A stretch of DNA of 64,000 nucleotides from Botrimarina mediterranea. GTDB lineage: Bacteria; Planctomycetota; Planctomycetia; Pirellulales; Lacipirellulaceae. Positions 26,661 to 35,992 of this stretch are shown here, in pieces (positions within the stretch are counted from its first letter, which is position 1; the number at the start of each line of letters is the position of its first letter). The DNA lies in contig NZ_CP036349.1 in NCBI RefSeq assembly GCF_007753265.1, positions 2,823,363-2,887,362 on the forward strand, written 5' to 3'. A model generated the notes under the pieces. The model had not been told where the DNA came from. It saw nothing but the letters and a program-made list of their open reading frames with translations, and ran no database searches. A program made the translations under genes and the position numbers.

Positions 26661-29291
26661 ATGCGACAAGCTGTGAGATTCATGGGAACCAACGTACTTC
26701 GTCTGACTGTGCTGTGTGTTGCGGCGGCGACCGCCGTTGCCGACGCCGCCACGCCACGATTCACTCCGCCCGCCACTCCGCTGGTGGCGTGTGATCCGTA
26801 CTTCAGCATCTGGTCAACCGGCCGCGCGCTGAATGACAATGACACCACGCATTGGACGGGCAAGCCGCACCGGCTGACGGCCTTGATCGAGGTCGATGGG
26901 ACGACCTACCGGTTGATGGGCTCGGCGCCACGTCGCGCCGCCGCAATGCCGCAGAGCGACCAGGTGGTGACGCCGACGCAAACGATCTACACGTTCGCCG
27001 GCGCCGGCGTTCAGGTGACGCTGCAGTTCACGACGCCCTCCCTGCCCGAGGACATCGACCTGTTGTCACGGCCGATCACCTACCTGACGTTCGACGTGAA
27101 GTCGTCAGACGGCAAGAAGCACGACGCGAAGCTTTACTTTGACGCATCGTCCGAGCTTTGCGTTGACGTGCCGCGACAAGAGGTCGAGGCCTCAAAGAAC
27201 GCCGGCAATGGCCTGGCCGTGGTGAAGATGGGTTCGGTCGAGCAAAACGTCTTGCAGAAGGTGGGCGACGATCTGCGTATCGACTGGGGATACTTCTACG
27301 CCGCCGCCCCGCAGGACGCGGATCCGGTCGTGCGTGTTGGCGAGCCGCGCGCCTTGAGGGCCGCGTTTAGTTCGGAGAACGGCAGAGCCGACGCCGACGC
27401 TGTCGGTCCGAAGGAGGCCGGTGACGTTGCCAGTTCGTTCGAGTTTGACCTGGGCGAAGTCGGCGACAAGTCGGTGCGTCGCTGGCTGGTGGTCGCCTAT
27501 GACGATCTCTATTCGATTCAGTTCATGGGCAAGAACCTGCGGCCTTACTGGCGCCGCAACGGGATGGAGGCCGAGGAGTTGCTCGCCGAAGCGGCGCGGG
27601 ACTACGAGTCGCTGCTAGAGCGTTGCGACGCGTTCGACCGTGAGCTGATGGCCGACCTCCGCGAAGCGGGCGGTGACAACTACGTGATCGTTGGCTCGCT
27701 GGCTTACCGCCAGTGTCTCGCCGCCGGCAAGTTCGTCGCGGACGAGAACGGTCAGCCGCTCCAGTTCTGCAAAGAGAACCACTCGAACGGCTGCATCGGT
27801 ACGTCGGATGTCTTCTACCCGATGGCGCCGCAGTTCTTCCTGTTTGGCCCATCGATGGCGAAGTCGTTCCTAGTTCCGTTCATGGAGTACGCTAAGAGCG
27901 ACCGCTGGAAGTTCCCCTTCGCCCCGCACGACCTCGGGACGTACCCCAAGGCCAACGGCCAAGTCTACGGTGGCGGTGAGCGGAGCGAAGAGAACCAGAT
28001 GCCGGTTGAAGAGAGCGGCAACATGCTGCTGCTCATGGCGGGGGTCGCGCAGGTCGAAGGCAACGCCGAGTTTGCCGAACAGTACTGGCCAACACTGACG
28101 CAGTGGGCCGAGTACCTCAAGGAGAAGGGCTTCGACCCGGATAACCAACTCTGCACCGACGACTTCGCCGGTCACCTGGCGCACAACGTCAACCTCTCGG
28201 CCAAGGCGATCTGCGGACTCGGCGCGTACGCCAAGCTCTGTGAGATGAAGGGCGAAGCCGAGCAGGCCAAGGAGTATCGCAAGGTCGCTGAGGAGTTCGC
28301 CGCGCGTTGGGTGAAAGAGGCCGCCGACGGCGACCACTACCGACTGACGTTCGACCGCCCCGGCACCTGGAGCCAGAAGTACAACCTGGTCTGGGACCGT
28401 GTGCTCGGCCTCGACCTCTTCCCGAAAGAAGTCTTCGAGACGGAGATGAAGCACTACCGTTCGGTGCAAAACCGTTACGGGTTGCCCCTCGACAGCCGTC
28501 AGGAGTACACGAAGCTTGACTGGGTCCTGTGGACGGCGTGCCTCACCGGCGAAGACGACGACTTCGACGCGCTGGTGGCGCCGGTGGTCGAGTTCCTCCG
28601 CGAGACGCCGGACCGCTCGCCGATGACCGACTGGTACCGGACCGACAACGCACGCAAGGTTGGTTTCACGGCCCGGCCCGTGGTGGGTGGCGTTTTCATG
28701 CGGCTTATCTGCGACAAGGACGTTTGGTCGAAGTGGGCCGACCGCGATCAGACGAAGGCTAGCGGGTACGCGGCTTTGCCGATCCCGCCGGTCGTGCGCG
28801 AACTGGTGCCGACCAGCGACACGGAGGCCGCCCGCTGGAGATACACGCAGCGCGAGCCGCGCGGCGAGTGGCAGTCGGCCGACTACGACGATTCGGGTTG
28901 GAAGTCGGGTATGTCCGGCTTCGGCGCCAAGGGAACACCCAACGCCCCGATCGGTTCGGAGTGGACTTCGAACGACATCTGGCTCCGCCGGACGTTCGAT
29001 ATCGAGAATCGCAACGAGGGCGATCTGAAGCTGCTAATGCACCACGACGAAGATGCCCAGGTCTACATCAACGGCGTCCTCGCGGCCACGGTGACTGGCT
29101 ACACGACGAACTTCAACCTCATGGACCTCCGTGAAGAAGCCGTCGCAGCGCTCAAGCCACGGGGCAACACGCTGGCGGTTCATTGCAAGAACCGCACGGG
29201 GGGGCAGTTCATCGACGTCGGTCTGGCGGAGGTCGAGTACCCCACCGCCGAAGAGGCCCGCGTCGCGACGAAGGCCGGAGAGACGAAGTAA
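26661..29291 (+). CDS. DUF4964/DUF5127/DUF4965/DUF1793 'glutaminase-like' glycosidase-type protein
   Basis: Secreted 876-residue protein. After a signal peptide, TPPATPLVACDPYFSIWST and HWTGKPHRLTALIEVDG are typical of DUF4964/DUF5127, and KENHSNGCIGTSDVFYPMAP, YPKANGQVYGGGERSEENQM and LCTDDFAGHLAHNVNLSAKA of DUF4965/DUF1793. Databases often call the family glutaminase, but its (alpha/alpha)6-like core and its frequent company of glycosidases point to carbohydrate work. Residues about 725-866 are an extra beta-sandwich (DYDDSGWKSGMSGFG, LMHHDEDAQVYINGV) also found at the end of the GH2 protein. Its stop overlaps the start of the GH51-type gene by one base (TAATG), so the two are translationally coupled; acting on the same arabinose-containing glycan is an inference. 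Confidence 0.82.
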   Translation: MRQAVRFMGTNVLRLTVLCVAAATAVADAATPRFTPPATPLVACDPYFSIWSTGRALNDNDTTHWTGKPHRLTALIEVDGTTYRLMGSAPRRAAAMPQSDQVVTPTQTIYTFAGAGVQVTLQFTTPSLPEDIDLLSRPITYLTFDVKSSDGKKHDAKLYFDASSELCVDVPRQEVEASKNAGNGLAVVKMGSVEQNVLQKVGDDLRIDWGYFYAAAPQDADPVVRVGEPRALRAAFSSENGRADADAVGPKEAGDVASSFEFDLGEVGDKSVRRWLVVAYDDLYSIQFMGKNLRPYWRRNGMEAEELLAEAARDYESLLERCDAFDRELMADLREAGGDNYVIVGSLAYRQCLAAGKFVADENGQPLQFCKENHSNGCIGTSDVFYPMAPQFFLFGPSMAKSFLVPFMEYAKSDRWKFPFAPHDLGTYPKANGQVYGGGERSEENQMPVEESGNMLLLMAGVAQVEGNAEFAEQYWPTLTQWAEYLKEKGFDPDNQLCTDDFAGHLAHNVNLSAKAICGLGAYAKLCEMKGEAEQAKEYRKVAEEFAARWVKEAADGDHYRLTFDRPGTWSQKYNLVWDRVLGLDLFPKEVFETEMKHYRSVQNRYGLPLDSRQEYTKLDWVLWTACLTGEDDDFDALVAPVVEFLRETPDRSPMTDWYRTDNARKVGFTARPVVGGVFMRLICDKDVWSKWADRDQTKASGYAALPIPPVVRELVPTSDTEAARWRYTQREPRGEWQSADYDDSGWKSGMSGFGAKGTPNAPIGSEWTSNDIWLRRTFDIENRNEGDLKLLMHHDEDAQVYINGVLAATVTGYTTNFNLMDLREEAVAALKPRGNTLAVHCKNRTGGQFIDVGLAEVEYPTAEEARVATKAGETK

Positions 29292-30865
29292 TGAAGGTCC
29301 CGATGAGCCGAGAAGCGGCGACAACCGAATGCTCGCGGCGAGACGCCCTCAAAGCGATCGCGGGCGCCGCCGCTGTGGGCTTGGCGGGGCGACCCGCGCT
29401 GGCGGCGACGGCCAAGACGGCGATGGGAAGTCTCTTGGAGATCGACCCGTCACCGACGCACGCCCTCTCGCCGTACCTCTACATGCAGTTCATGGAGCCA
29501 CTAGGCGTCACGGACAGCTCGGTCGAGGCGGCGTGGGATCACTCGCGCAACGACTGGCGCGAGGATGTCGTTGACGCTACGCGCGAGCTCGGCCCGACGA
29601 TGATGCGGTGGGGCGGCATCTACACCGACTTCTACCGTTGGCGTGAAGGGGTCGGCCCGCGCGATCGCCGGCCGATGATGCAGAACCTGCAATGGGGCGG
29701 CCTCGAGTCGAACCAGGTCGGGACGCCTGAGTTTCATGACTTCTGTTCACGCGTCGGCGCCGATCCGTTGATGTGCGTGAACTTCGAGTCCGACGGTAGG
29801 CGTCGCTTCATGTCGGCCGGCGGCAAACCGCGGATCGGCGACGCCCGTGAGGCGGCGGACTGGGTTTCGTTTTGCAACGATCCCGACAACTCCGAACGCC
29901 GTGAGCTGGGTTACCGCGCGACGATGCCGATCCGCTACTGGCAAATCGGCAACGAGACGTCGTACGACCGCCAAGGGTTCGACTACGACACCACCGCTCG
30001 CAAGACGGTCGAGTTTGCCAAGGCGATGCGCGAGCGCGACCCGTCGATCCGGTTGATCGGCTGGGGCGATAGCGGCTGGGCGCCGCGCATGGCGGACGCG
30101 GCCGGTGAGCACTTGCAGATGCTCGCATTCCATCAGATGTTCAATCCGGACGCCGACGAAGAGCCCGTGCTCCGTGGCGAGCGGTACCGCCGCGACCCCG
30201 AGGCGACGTGGCGGCGGCTGATGGCGGCGTGGGAGATCAACGACCGCAAGATCCGTGAGGTGCGCGAGAGCCTTGGCGACCGCGACATCGATTTGGCGAT
30301 GACCGAGTGCCACTTCGCGATCCCCGGCCGCGATCGTTGCGACGTGCTCTCGACGTGGGCCGCGGGCGTCTCTTACGGCCGCATCCTCAACAACCACCAG
30401 CGCCACGGCGACGTGTTAAAGATTGCGACCGCCGCGGACTTCTGCGGCAATCGCTGGCAAGTCAATGCGGTGATGATCCCAACGCCACGCGGCGAGGGAA
30501 GAGCATACCTGATGCCGGTGGCGCGGGTGATGCAGCTCTACCGACGTCACATCGGCACGGAGGCGCTGCGAGTGAACTCGACGCCCGACGGCCTCGACGT
30601 GGTCGCCAGCCGAAAGGGGAATCGTGTCTTCCTGCATGTCGTGAACACCAACCGTGACAAGTCGGTAACGGCGCGGCTGCGGCTGGGCGACGTCAGGCCT
30701 CAGTCGGCGACCGCGCACGTTATTGAGGACGATCCGATGGTCGAGGTGTCGCAACTCAATAGCGACCGGGTCATGCAAACCTCCTCGCACAACTGGGCGG
30801 CGGATGGCGAGTGGGATTTCCCCGGGGCGTCGGTGACGGCGGTGGTGGTGTCACTGGCGGGGTAG
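29291..30865 (+). CDS. GH51-type alpha-L-arabinofuranosidase with Tat-like signal
   Basis: A 524-residue glycosidase. The N-terminus has CSRRDALKAIAGAAAVGLAG, a twin-arginine export signal, unlike the Sec signals of its neighbours. The barrel contains YLYMQFMEPLG, MMRWGGIYTDFY, YWQIGNETSYD (acid/base Glu222) and LAMTECHFAIPGRD (nucleophile Glu339), followed by a small beta domain (VNTNRDKSVTARLRLGDV). This matches clan GH-A arabinofuranosidases such as GH51. The ATG at 29291 overlaps the upstream stop; the frame opens at 29183 but that part lies inside the previous gene. Expected activity: removal of terminal alpha-L-arabinofuranose. Confidence 0.8.
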   Translation: MKVPMSREAATTECSRRDALKAIAGAAAVGLAGRPALAATAKTAMGSLLEIDPSPTHALSPYLYMQFMEPLGVTDSSVEAAWDHSRNDWREDVVDATRELGPTMMRWGGIYTDFYRWREGVGPRDRRPMMQNLQWGGLESNQVGTPEFHDFCSRVGADPLMCVNFESDGRRRFMSAGGKPRIGDAREAADWVSFCNDPDNSERRELGYRATMPIRYWQIGNETSYDRQGFDYDTTARKTVEFAKAMRERDPSIRLIGWGDSGWAPRMADAAGEHLQMLAFHQMFNPDADEEPVLRGERYRRDPEATWRRLMAAWEINDRKIREVRESLGDRDIDLAMTECHFAIPGRDRCDVLSTWAAGVSYGRILNNHQRHGDVLKIATAADFCGNRWQVNAVMIPTPRGEGRAYLMPVARVMQLYRRHIGTEALRVNSTPDGLDVVASRKGNRVFLHVVNTNRDKSVTARLRLGDVRPQSATAHVIEDDPMVEVSQLNSDRVMQTSSHNWAADGEWDFPGASVTAVVVSLAG

Positions 30866-30949
30866 TGGATGGCTGTTGCTGGAGGCTTGCTGGACAGAGG
30901 CGTTTAGGCTTTTCGATTCTCTCTCTTCTTTTCACCTTGGAGTTGACTC

Positions 30950-31906
30950 ATGAGACACAAGATTGCGGCCCTCTGTATGGGCTTCGCGGCTACTGGTGTT
31001 GCGACAACCGCGGGGGCGAGCACCGTCGCCTACTGGCGTTTTGAAACCGGTCCTGCCGACGCCAACGTCGTCCACCTGGCAGGTGACGACGCCGGCAACA
31101 CCTACTCGGCCGACGTCACCGACGTGTCGGGTAACGGTCACGACCTCTCGGCCTGGGTCACCGGCGGTTGCTGTGGCTTCGCGTATCGATCCGATGTCCC
31201 GGGCTCCGTGGTCGATCAAACCGGAGCTACTAATAACTTCGCCGTCCAGAACACGGGCGGCGGCCCGGGCATGTTCACTGGCCTGTCGGGCATCGGCTCG
31301 ATCACTCCGGCGGCGTTTACGATCGAGGCTTCTTTCAAGCTCGAGAACGGCGGCTTCCGCACGATCGTGGGTCGCGATGGCACCGACGTCGTGGACGCCA
31401 ACCGTGAACTCGCGCCGCTGTATTTGCAAGCCGTGCCGGATAATGCGCTGGCGATCAAGTTCGCTGACCAAGATGGCTTCTGGCACGAGGCGGTTTCGGC
31501 CAACGACACGTTGGTCACGACCCCGTTCGAAGACCTAGCCCAGGGCCAGTGGTACCACGCCGCGGCGGTGAGCGACGGCTCGACGTTATCGCTGTACCTG
31601 GCCAACGCCACGCAGGGCACGCCCTACCAGTTGGTCGCCCAGACCGACCTGACCCTGAGCGGCAGCGCGAATACGGCGATGGCCATTCCCGCCGGCGACG
31701 GTGGTGACTGGGACGCCGGCAACTGGACTGTCGGTCGCGGCATGTACAACGGGGGCCACGGCGACCGCGCCTACGGGTTCATCGACGAGGTCCGTATCAG
31801 CGACAGCGCGCTGGCAATGTCGGAATTCCTCTGGGTCCCCGAGCCGACTTCGTTCGTGATGTTGGCGACCGCCGCGGCAACCGCAATCGCGGCGCGTCGG
31901 CGTTAA
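30950..31906 (+). CDS. LamG-domain PEP-CTERM protein, short paralogue of the 21419 gene
   Basis: Exported 318-residue protein with GGAG at 7 nt before ATG 30950. Signal peptide, then a LamG-like domain closely matching the one at 21483-22290 in protein and DNA (for example GGCCGFAYRSDV, GGGPGMFTG, YGFIDEVRISDSA). Unlike its paralogue it lacks the recurrent module and dockerin-like unit and goes straight to the PEP-CTERM tail (VPEPTSFVMLATAA, RRR). Probable glycan-binding surface protein; not enzymatic by any motif seen. Confidence 0.8.
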   Translation: MRHKIAALCMGFAATGVATTAGASTVAYWRFETGPADANVVHLAGDDAGNTYSADVTDVSGNGHDLSAWVTGGCCGFAYRSDVPGSVVDQTGATNNFAVQNTGGGPGMFTGLSGIGSITPAAFTIEASFKLENGGFRTIVGRDGTDVVDANRELAPLYLQAVPDNALAIKFADQDGFWHEAVSANDTLVTTPFEDLAQGQWYHAAAVSDGSTLSLYLANATQGTPYQLVAQTDLTLSGSANTAMAIPAGDGGDWDAGNWTVGRGMYNGGHGDRAYGFIDEVRISDSALAMSEFLWVPEPTSFVMLATAAATAIAARRR

Positions 31907-31921
31907 GGTCTACCGGTCGGC

Positions 31922-31952
31922 TCCCTCCGCCGCACGGAGTGCGGCGGAGGGA
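31922..31952 (+). terminator. Strong hairpin terminator
   Basis: A perfect 14-bp stem (31922-31935 with 31939-31952) with loop GGA, 16 bp after the stop of the LamG gene. It separates that gene from the protease/alpha-mannosidase operon. Confidence 0.7.
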
Positions 31953-32023
31953 CCGGCTTATTGAAGTACGGCAAGTAGGTTGTTTGTTCAGATCTCGCGT
32001 CCCAACCGCTTGCAACGTTGTTT

Positions 32024-33646
32024 ATGACTGGGTTTACGTCTCTGCACCGGCTTTTGATCGCCGCGTTGATTATCGTCGCGACCGCGTCTCCGACGCTGGC
32101 TGTCGTTTACCCTCGCACCGACTTCTCGACGACACGCGGCCTCTATGAGGGGATGTACTTCGCGATCCGCGATGTTAGCGACGCGCCGCTCGGCGCCGAG
32201 CGGCGCGCGCAGATCGAGGCGAGTTCGCTGTTGTCGCGGCAGTTTTTTGCCGCCAACTCCGGTGGACAGTACGACCTGCGTTACACGCAGGTGCTCGACG
32301 TCCCATTGACGCTCAACGCGGACCGGACCCGCAACGGCGACTGGATCGCCGACGCTGAGAACTACGTCCGCAGCCACTACGGTTTGGAGCCCGAAGACTT
32401 CCACGCCAATATCTTCGACGTCTCGGCCACGGCGCCGGACCCGGGGCAGGGGTGGTCGGGGTTGGCTTGGATCCCCAGTAACAACTACGCGATCCAGGCG
32501 GACATCAACTCCGGGTGGGGGCAGTTGGTCGTCGATCACGAGCACGGCCATCGGATTGGCGCGCCGCATTCCGGCGCTTGGCGGGTGATCAACGACAGCA
32601 ACTACACGCCCTACGTCTATGACTTCGACGCCGGGCAGTACGTTGAGTACTCCGCCTCGACCCATGGGAGCCAAGTGGCGCCATTCGGCGTTCACAACGA
32701 CGAATACGGCAATCCTTTCGACGTAATGGGGAACATCAGCAATGGGCACTTCACGGTCCACGAAAAGCTGACCGATCTGGAGTGGCTGACATCCACCCAG
32801 GTGCCTGACCTCAATCGGATGCAAGAGGGGACGTACCGCATCTACGCGCACGATGAGCTGACGCCGTTCTACGTGAGTCGCTTCGACATCCATGGGGTAG
32901 AAGAGACTTACTCCTCGGATTCTCTATACGGTTTGCGATACAGTCGTCCGGTGAAGCGATTCGACGCCTCGTCGGGGCAGTGGGTGAATGACACGCAGGA
33001 GGTGACGTTGGAGTACCGCTCGGGCCGCGATGGCTTGCAGTTCCACCTGGGTGATTCGATTCTCGACGTTGACCTCGAAGGTGGGTCGGATCGCAACAAT
33101 CTCGAGCGCGAGCTTGAGGTCGGTAAGTCGATCCGTGAGATCGATTTCGGCGTTAACTTCTACGCCTCGTCGGGAGACGGCGACGACTTCCTCAGCCACA
33201 ACCCGCCCGCCCCGAGCCTGCCGTGGGAGGTGCGTCCCACATGGTTTGAGTTCAAGGTCCTCGGGCTCGGCTCGGACAGCATCGGCAGCTATGTCGATTT
33301 GGTGGTCGCCAAGGAGAGCTACGCGCTGGAGACGGGCGTCTCTGGTGACTTGAACTTTGACGGTATCTTAGATCGCGATGACTGGCTGATTTTCGCCGCC
33401 AACACCCACACCGACTTGACGGCGTACACCAAGACCGGTCTTTATCTACATGGCGACTTCAACAGCGACGGTCGCAATAACCACGATGACTTCTTGATAT
33501 TTAGAGAATGGTTTATCGACGCCAACGGCGCCAATGCGTTTGCCCTGATGCTCCGTGTGCCGGAGCCGACTTCACTAGCGCTGGTCGGCTTCGCCACGAT
33601 CGCCACCGTGCTCCGTCGCCGCACCTCGGCCTCGTCGATTCGATGA
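32024..33646 (+). CDS. Metzincin-type zinc metalloprotease, dockerin-like, PEP-CTERM
   Basis: Secreted 540-residue protein with signal peptide ending TLAV. The zinc site VVDHEHGHRIGAPHS fits the metzincin pattern HExxHxxGxxH (His172, Glu173, His176, His182), and FDVMGN about 45 residues later is a good Met-turn. A beta-rich region follows, then dockerin-like loops (DLNFDGILDRDDWLIF, DFNSDGRNNHDDFLIF) and a PEP-CTERM tail (VPEPTSLALVGFA). ATG at 32024 lacks a strong ribosome site. Its end overlaps the first GH92 gene by four bases (ATGA), so a protease heads an alpha-mannosidase operon. Inference: it opens mannosylated proteins. The exact peptidase family was not determined. Confidence 0.8.
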   Translation: MTGFTSLHRLLIAALIIVATASPTLAVVYPRTDFSTTRGLYEGMYFAIRDVSDAPLGAERRAQIEASSLLSRQFFAANSGGQYDLRYTQVLDVPLTLNADRTRNGDWIADAENYVRSHYGLEPEDFHANIFDVSATAPDPGQGWSGLAWIPSNNYAIQADINSGWGQLVVDHEHGHRIGAPHSGAWRVINDSNYTPYVYDFDAGQYVEYSASTHGSQVAPFGVHNDEYGNPFDVMGNISNGHFTVHEKLTDLEWLTSTQVPDLNRMQEGTYRIYAHDELTPFYVSRFDIHGVEETYSSDSLYGLRYSRPVKRFDASSGQWVNDTQEVTLEYRSGRDGLQFHLGDSILDVDLEGGSDRNNLERELEVGKSIREIDFGVNFYASSGDGDDFLSHNPPAPSLPWEVRPTWFEFKVLGLGSDSIGSYVDLVVAKESYALETGVSGDLNFDGILDRDDWLIFAANTHTDLTAYTKTGLYLHGDFNSDGRNNHDDFLIFREWFIDANGANAFALMLRVPEPTSLALVGFATIATVLRRRTSASSIR

Positions 33647-35985
33647 AGGCCGTCTTGCAAGCGACCAGCGGTGCGCTGTTGCTGCGCATGGCGGTTTGCC
33701 TTGTCGGCGTCGGGCTCTATGGCTCGGCTTTATCGGACGCGCGCGCGGAGGGGCCGAAGACCCCAGCCGACTACGTCAACACCCTGCAAGGGACGAACTC
33801 ACGCTTCGAGCTAACGCACGGCAACACGTTCCCGGCGACGGCGCTGCCGTTCGGCATGAACATGTGGACCCCACAGACGGGGCCCAATGGCGACGGCTGG
33901 AAGTACCAGTACTTCAAAGACACGATCCGCGGCTTCCAGCAGTCGCACCAGTGTAGCTCGTGGTCGAACGATTACTGCGTCTTCTCGCTGATGCCGACCG
34001 TCGGTGAGGCGATCGTTGACGAGAACGCGCGGGCGGCGAAGTTCAGCCACTCGGATGAAATCGCCAAGCCGTTCTACTACCGCGTCAAACTCGAAACCGG
34101 TGTCACCGTTGAGATGGCGCCAACCGAACGTGGGGCCATGCTGCGGTTCACGTTCCCGAAGGACGGCGATGCGTTTCTCGTGCTCGACGGTTACACCGGC
34201 GGATTCGGCGCCGAGATCGATCATGACGGGCGCCGCATCGAGGGTTGGGTCCGCAACGGCCGATTGCCCGATGGCTTACGCAACTACTTCGTGATGGAGT
34301 TCGATGAGCCAATCATCGAGCAAGGCGTCTGGGGGCGTCGGGATCGCGAAGTCGCGTGGGGCGAGTCGGCCCGACGGGGCAGGGGCGGCGGCGCCGTTCT
34401 GAAGTTCGCGCCGGGATCGGTGGTCCAGGTCAAGGTGGCGTCGTCGTACATCGACCACGATCAGCCCCGTGAGACATTACGGCGTGAATTGGGCGAGCAT
34501 GAACAACTCGAGCAAGTCGCCGACGCCGCCAAAGCGGTGTGGAACGAGATGCTCGGCCGCCTCAAGGTGGAAGGCGGCAGCGAGGAGCAGACGGCGACCT
34601 TCTATTCGTGCTTCTACCGCACGTGCCTCTTCCCGCACCGGTTCTACGAGATCGGCGAGGACGGCGAGCCGCGGTACTACAGCCCTTACGATGGCAAGCT
34701 GCACGACGGTTACCTGTTCACCGACACGGGCTTCTGGGACACGTTCCGCGGTCAGATGCCGCTGTTCACGTTCCTGACGCCGAAGCAGCACGGCCGCTAC
34801 TTGGCGTCGCTGCTCGACGCCTACGACCAGTGCGGCTGGCTGCCGTCGTGGTCGTTCCCGGGCGAGCAGGGGAGCATGATCGGCAACCACGCCATCACGC
34901 TCTTGGCGGACGGCTGGGCGAAGGGCATCCGGACCTTCGACCCCGAGAAGGCGATCGAAGCCTACCGTCACGAGGCGACGAACAAGGGCCCCTGGGGGCC
35001 CGCCAACGGCCGCGACGGGCACCGCGCGTACGACGAGCTGGGCTACGTCCCGTCGGATATCCGGGAGGGGACCGCCAAGACGCTGGAGTACGCTTACGAC
35101 GATTTCTGCGGCTATTGGCTCGCCAAGGTGACTTCTCAGGAAAAAGCGAGCCGTTTCTTTGCCCAAACGGTATTTAACTACCGGAACGTGTTCGATCCGG
35201 AAACGGGCTTCATGCGCGGCCGGCAGCGGGACGGCGATTGGACGCCCGACTTCGATCCGATTGAGTGGGGTGGCCCCTACACCGAGGGCTGCGCTTGGCA
35301 CTGGGTCTGGTCGGTGATGCACGACGTGGCGGGGCTCATCGACCTCTTGGGGGGCGACGAGGCGTTCGTCGCGAAGCTCGACGGCGTCTTCTCGGCGACT
35401 AACGAGTTCAACGTCGGCACCTACGGCTTCGCGATCCACGAGATGACCGAAATGAAGATCGCCAACATGGGCCAGTACGCCCACGGCAACCAGCCGATCC
35501 AGCACATGCCCTACCTGTATTGCTACGCGGGTCAGCCTTGGAAGACACAATACTGGGTGCGACAGATCATGGACCGGCTCTACAACTCAACCGAGAACGG
35601 TTACCCCGGCGACGAGGACCAGGGCCAGACGTCTGCTTGGTACGTGCTCAGCGCGCTGGGGTTCTACAGCGTCTGCCCGGGGACCGACGAGTACGTGCTG
35701 GGCAGCCCGCTGTTTGAGAAGGCGACGATTGGCCTGGAGTCGGGTGGCCAATTCGTCGTCGAGGCGCGCGGCGTCTCCGAGGATAACTGTTACATCCAAT
35801 CGGCGGAGCTGAACGGTGAGCCGCTGTCACGGAACTTTCTGAAGCACGCCGAGATTGTCGATGGCGGCAGCCTCGTTTTGGTCATGGGCCCCGAGCCCAA
35901 TCGCGAGCGCGGCGTCGCCTTGGAAGATAGGCCGTTCTCGCTCTCGACGGCTGCTGAGTTTGCTGAAGACCTCCCTGCTAAGTGA
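33643..35985 (+). CDS. GH92 alpha-mannosidase (first copy)
   Basis: Secreted 780-residue GH92 enzyme, a calcium-dependent exo-alpha-mannosidase. After a signal peptide ending ARAE come the family landmarks: NTLQGTNSRFELTHGNTFPA, FSHSDEIAKPFYYRVKL, LFTDTGFWDTFRGQMPLF, GRQRDGDWTPDFDP, YAHGNQPIQHMPYLY and GDEDQGQTSAWYVLSALGFY. The ATG at 33643 overlaps the protease stop; the same frame is open from 33508 inside the protease gene and should be ignored. Linkage specificity (alpha-1,2, -1,3 or -1,4) cannot be told. The second GH92 gene starts 7 bp downstream. Confidence 0.92.
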   Translation: MKAVLQATSGALLLRMAVCLVGVGLYGSALSDARAEGPKTPADYVNTLQGTNSRFELTHGNTFPATALPFGMNMWTPQTGPNGDGWKYQYFKDTIRGFQQSHQCSSWSNDYCVFSLMPTVGEAIVDENARAAKFSHSDEIAKPFYYRVKLETGVTVEMAPTERGAMLRFTFPKDGDAFLVLDGYTGGFGAEIDHDGRRIEGWVRNGRLPDGLRNYFVMEFDEPIIEQGVWGRRDREVAWGESARRGRGGGAVLKFAPGSVVQVKVASSYIDHDQPRETLRRELGEHEQLEQVADAAKAVWNEMLGRLKVEGGSEEQTATFYSCFYRTCLFPHRFYEIGEDGEPRYYSPYDGKLHDGYLFTDTGFWDTFRGQMPLFTFLTPKQHGRYLASLLDAYDQCGWLPSWSFPGEQGSMIGNHAITLLADGWAKGIRTFDPEKAIEAYRHEATNKGPWGPANGRDGHRAYDELGYVPSDIREGTAKTLEYAYDDFCGYWLAKVTSQEKASRFFAQTVFNYRNVFDPETGFMRGRQRDGDWTPDFDPIEWGGPYTEGCAWHWVWSVMHDVAGLIDLLGGDEAFVAKLDGVFSATNEFNVGTYGFAIHEMTEMKIANMGQYAHGNQPIQHMPYLYCYAGQPWKTQYWVRQIMDRLYNSTENGYPGDEDQGQTSAWYVLSALGFYSVCPGTDEYVLGSPLFEKATIGLESGGQFVVEARGVSEDNCYIQSAELNGEPLSRNFLKHAEIVDGGSLVLVMGPEPNRERGVALEDRPFSLSTAAEFAEDLPAK

Positions 35986-35992
35986 TAACGCT

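Noticed and set aside
29183-29290. Upstream extension of the arabinofuranosidase frame
   Set aside because: It lies within the DUF4965-type gene and precedes the Tat-like signal; the TAATG overlap marks the start.
26661-29291. Glutaminase function for the DUF4965-type protein
   Set aside because: The database name is traditional; no amidase catalytic residues are evident and the context is carbohydrate degradation, so the activity is left open.
34477-35550. 357-codon minus-strand frame opposite the first GH92 gene
   Set aside because: Antisense shadow; GH92 motifs are intact on the plus strand.
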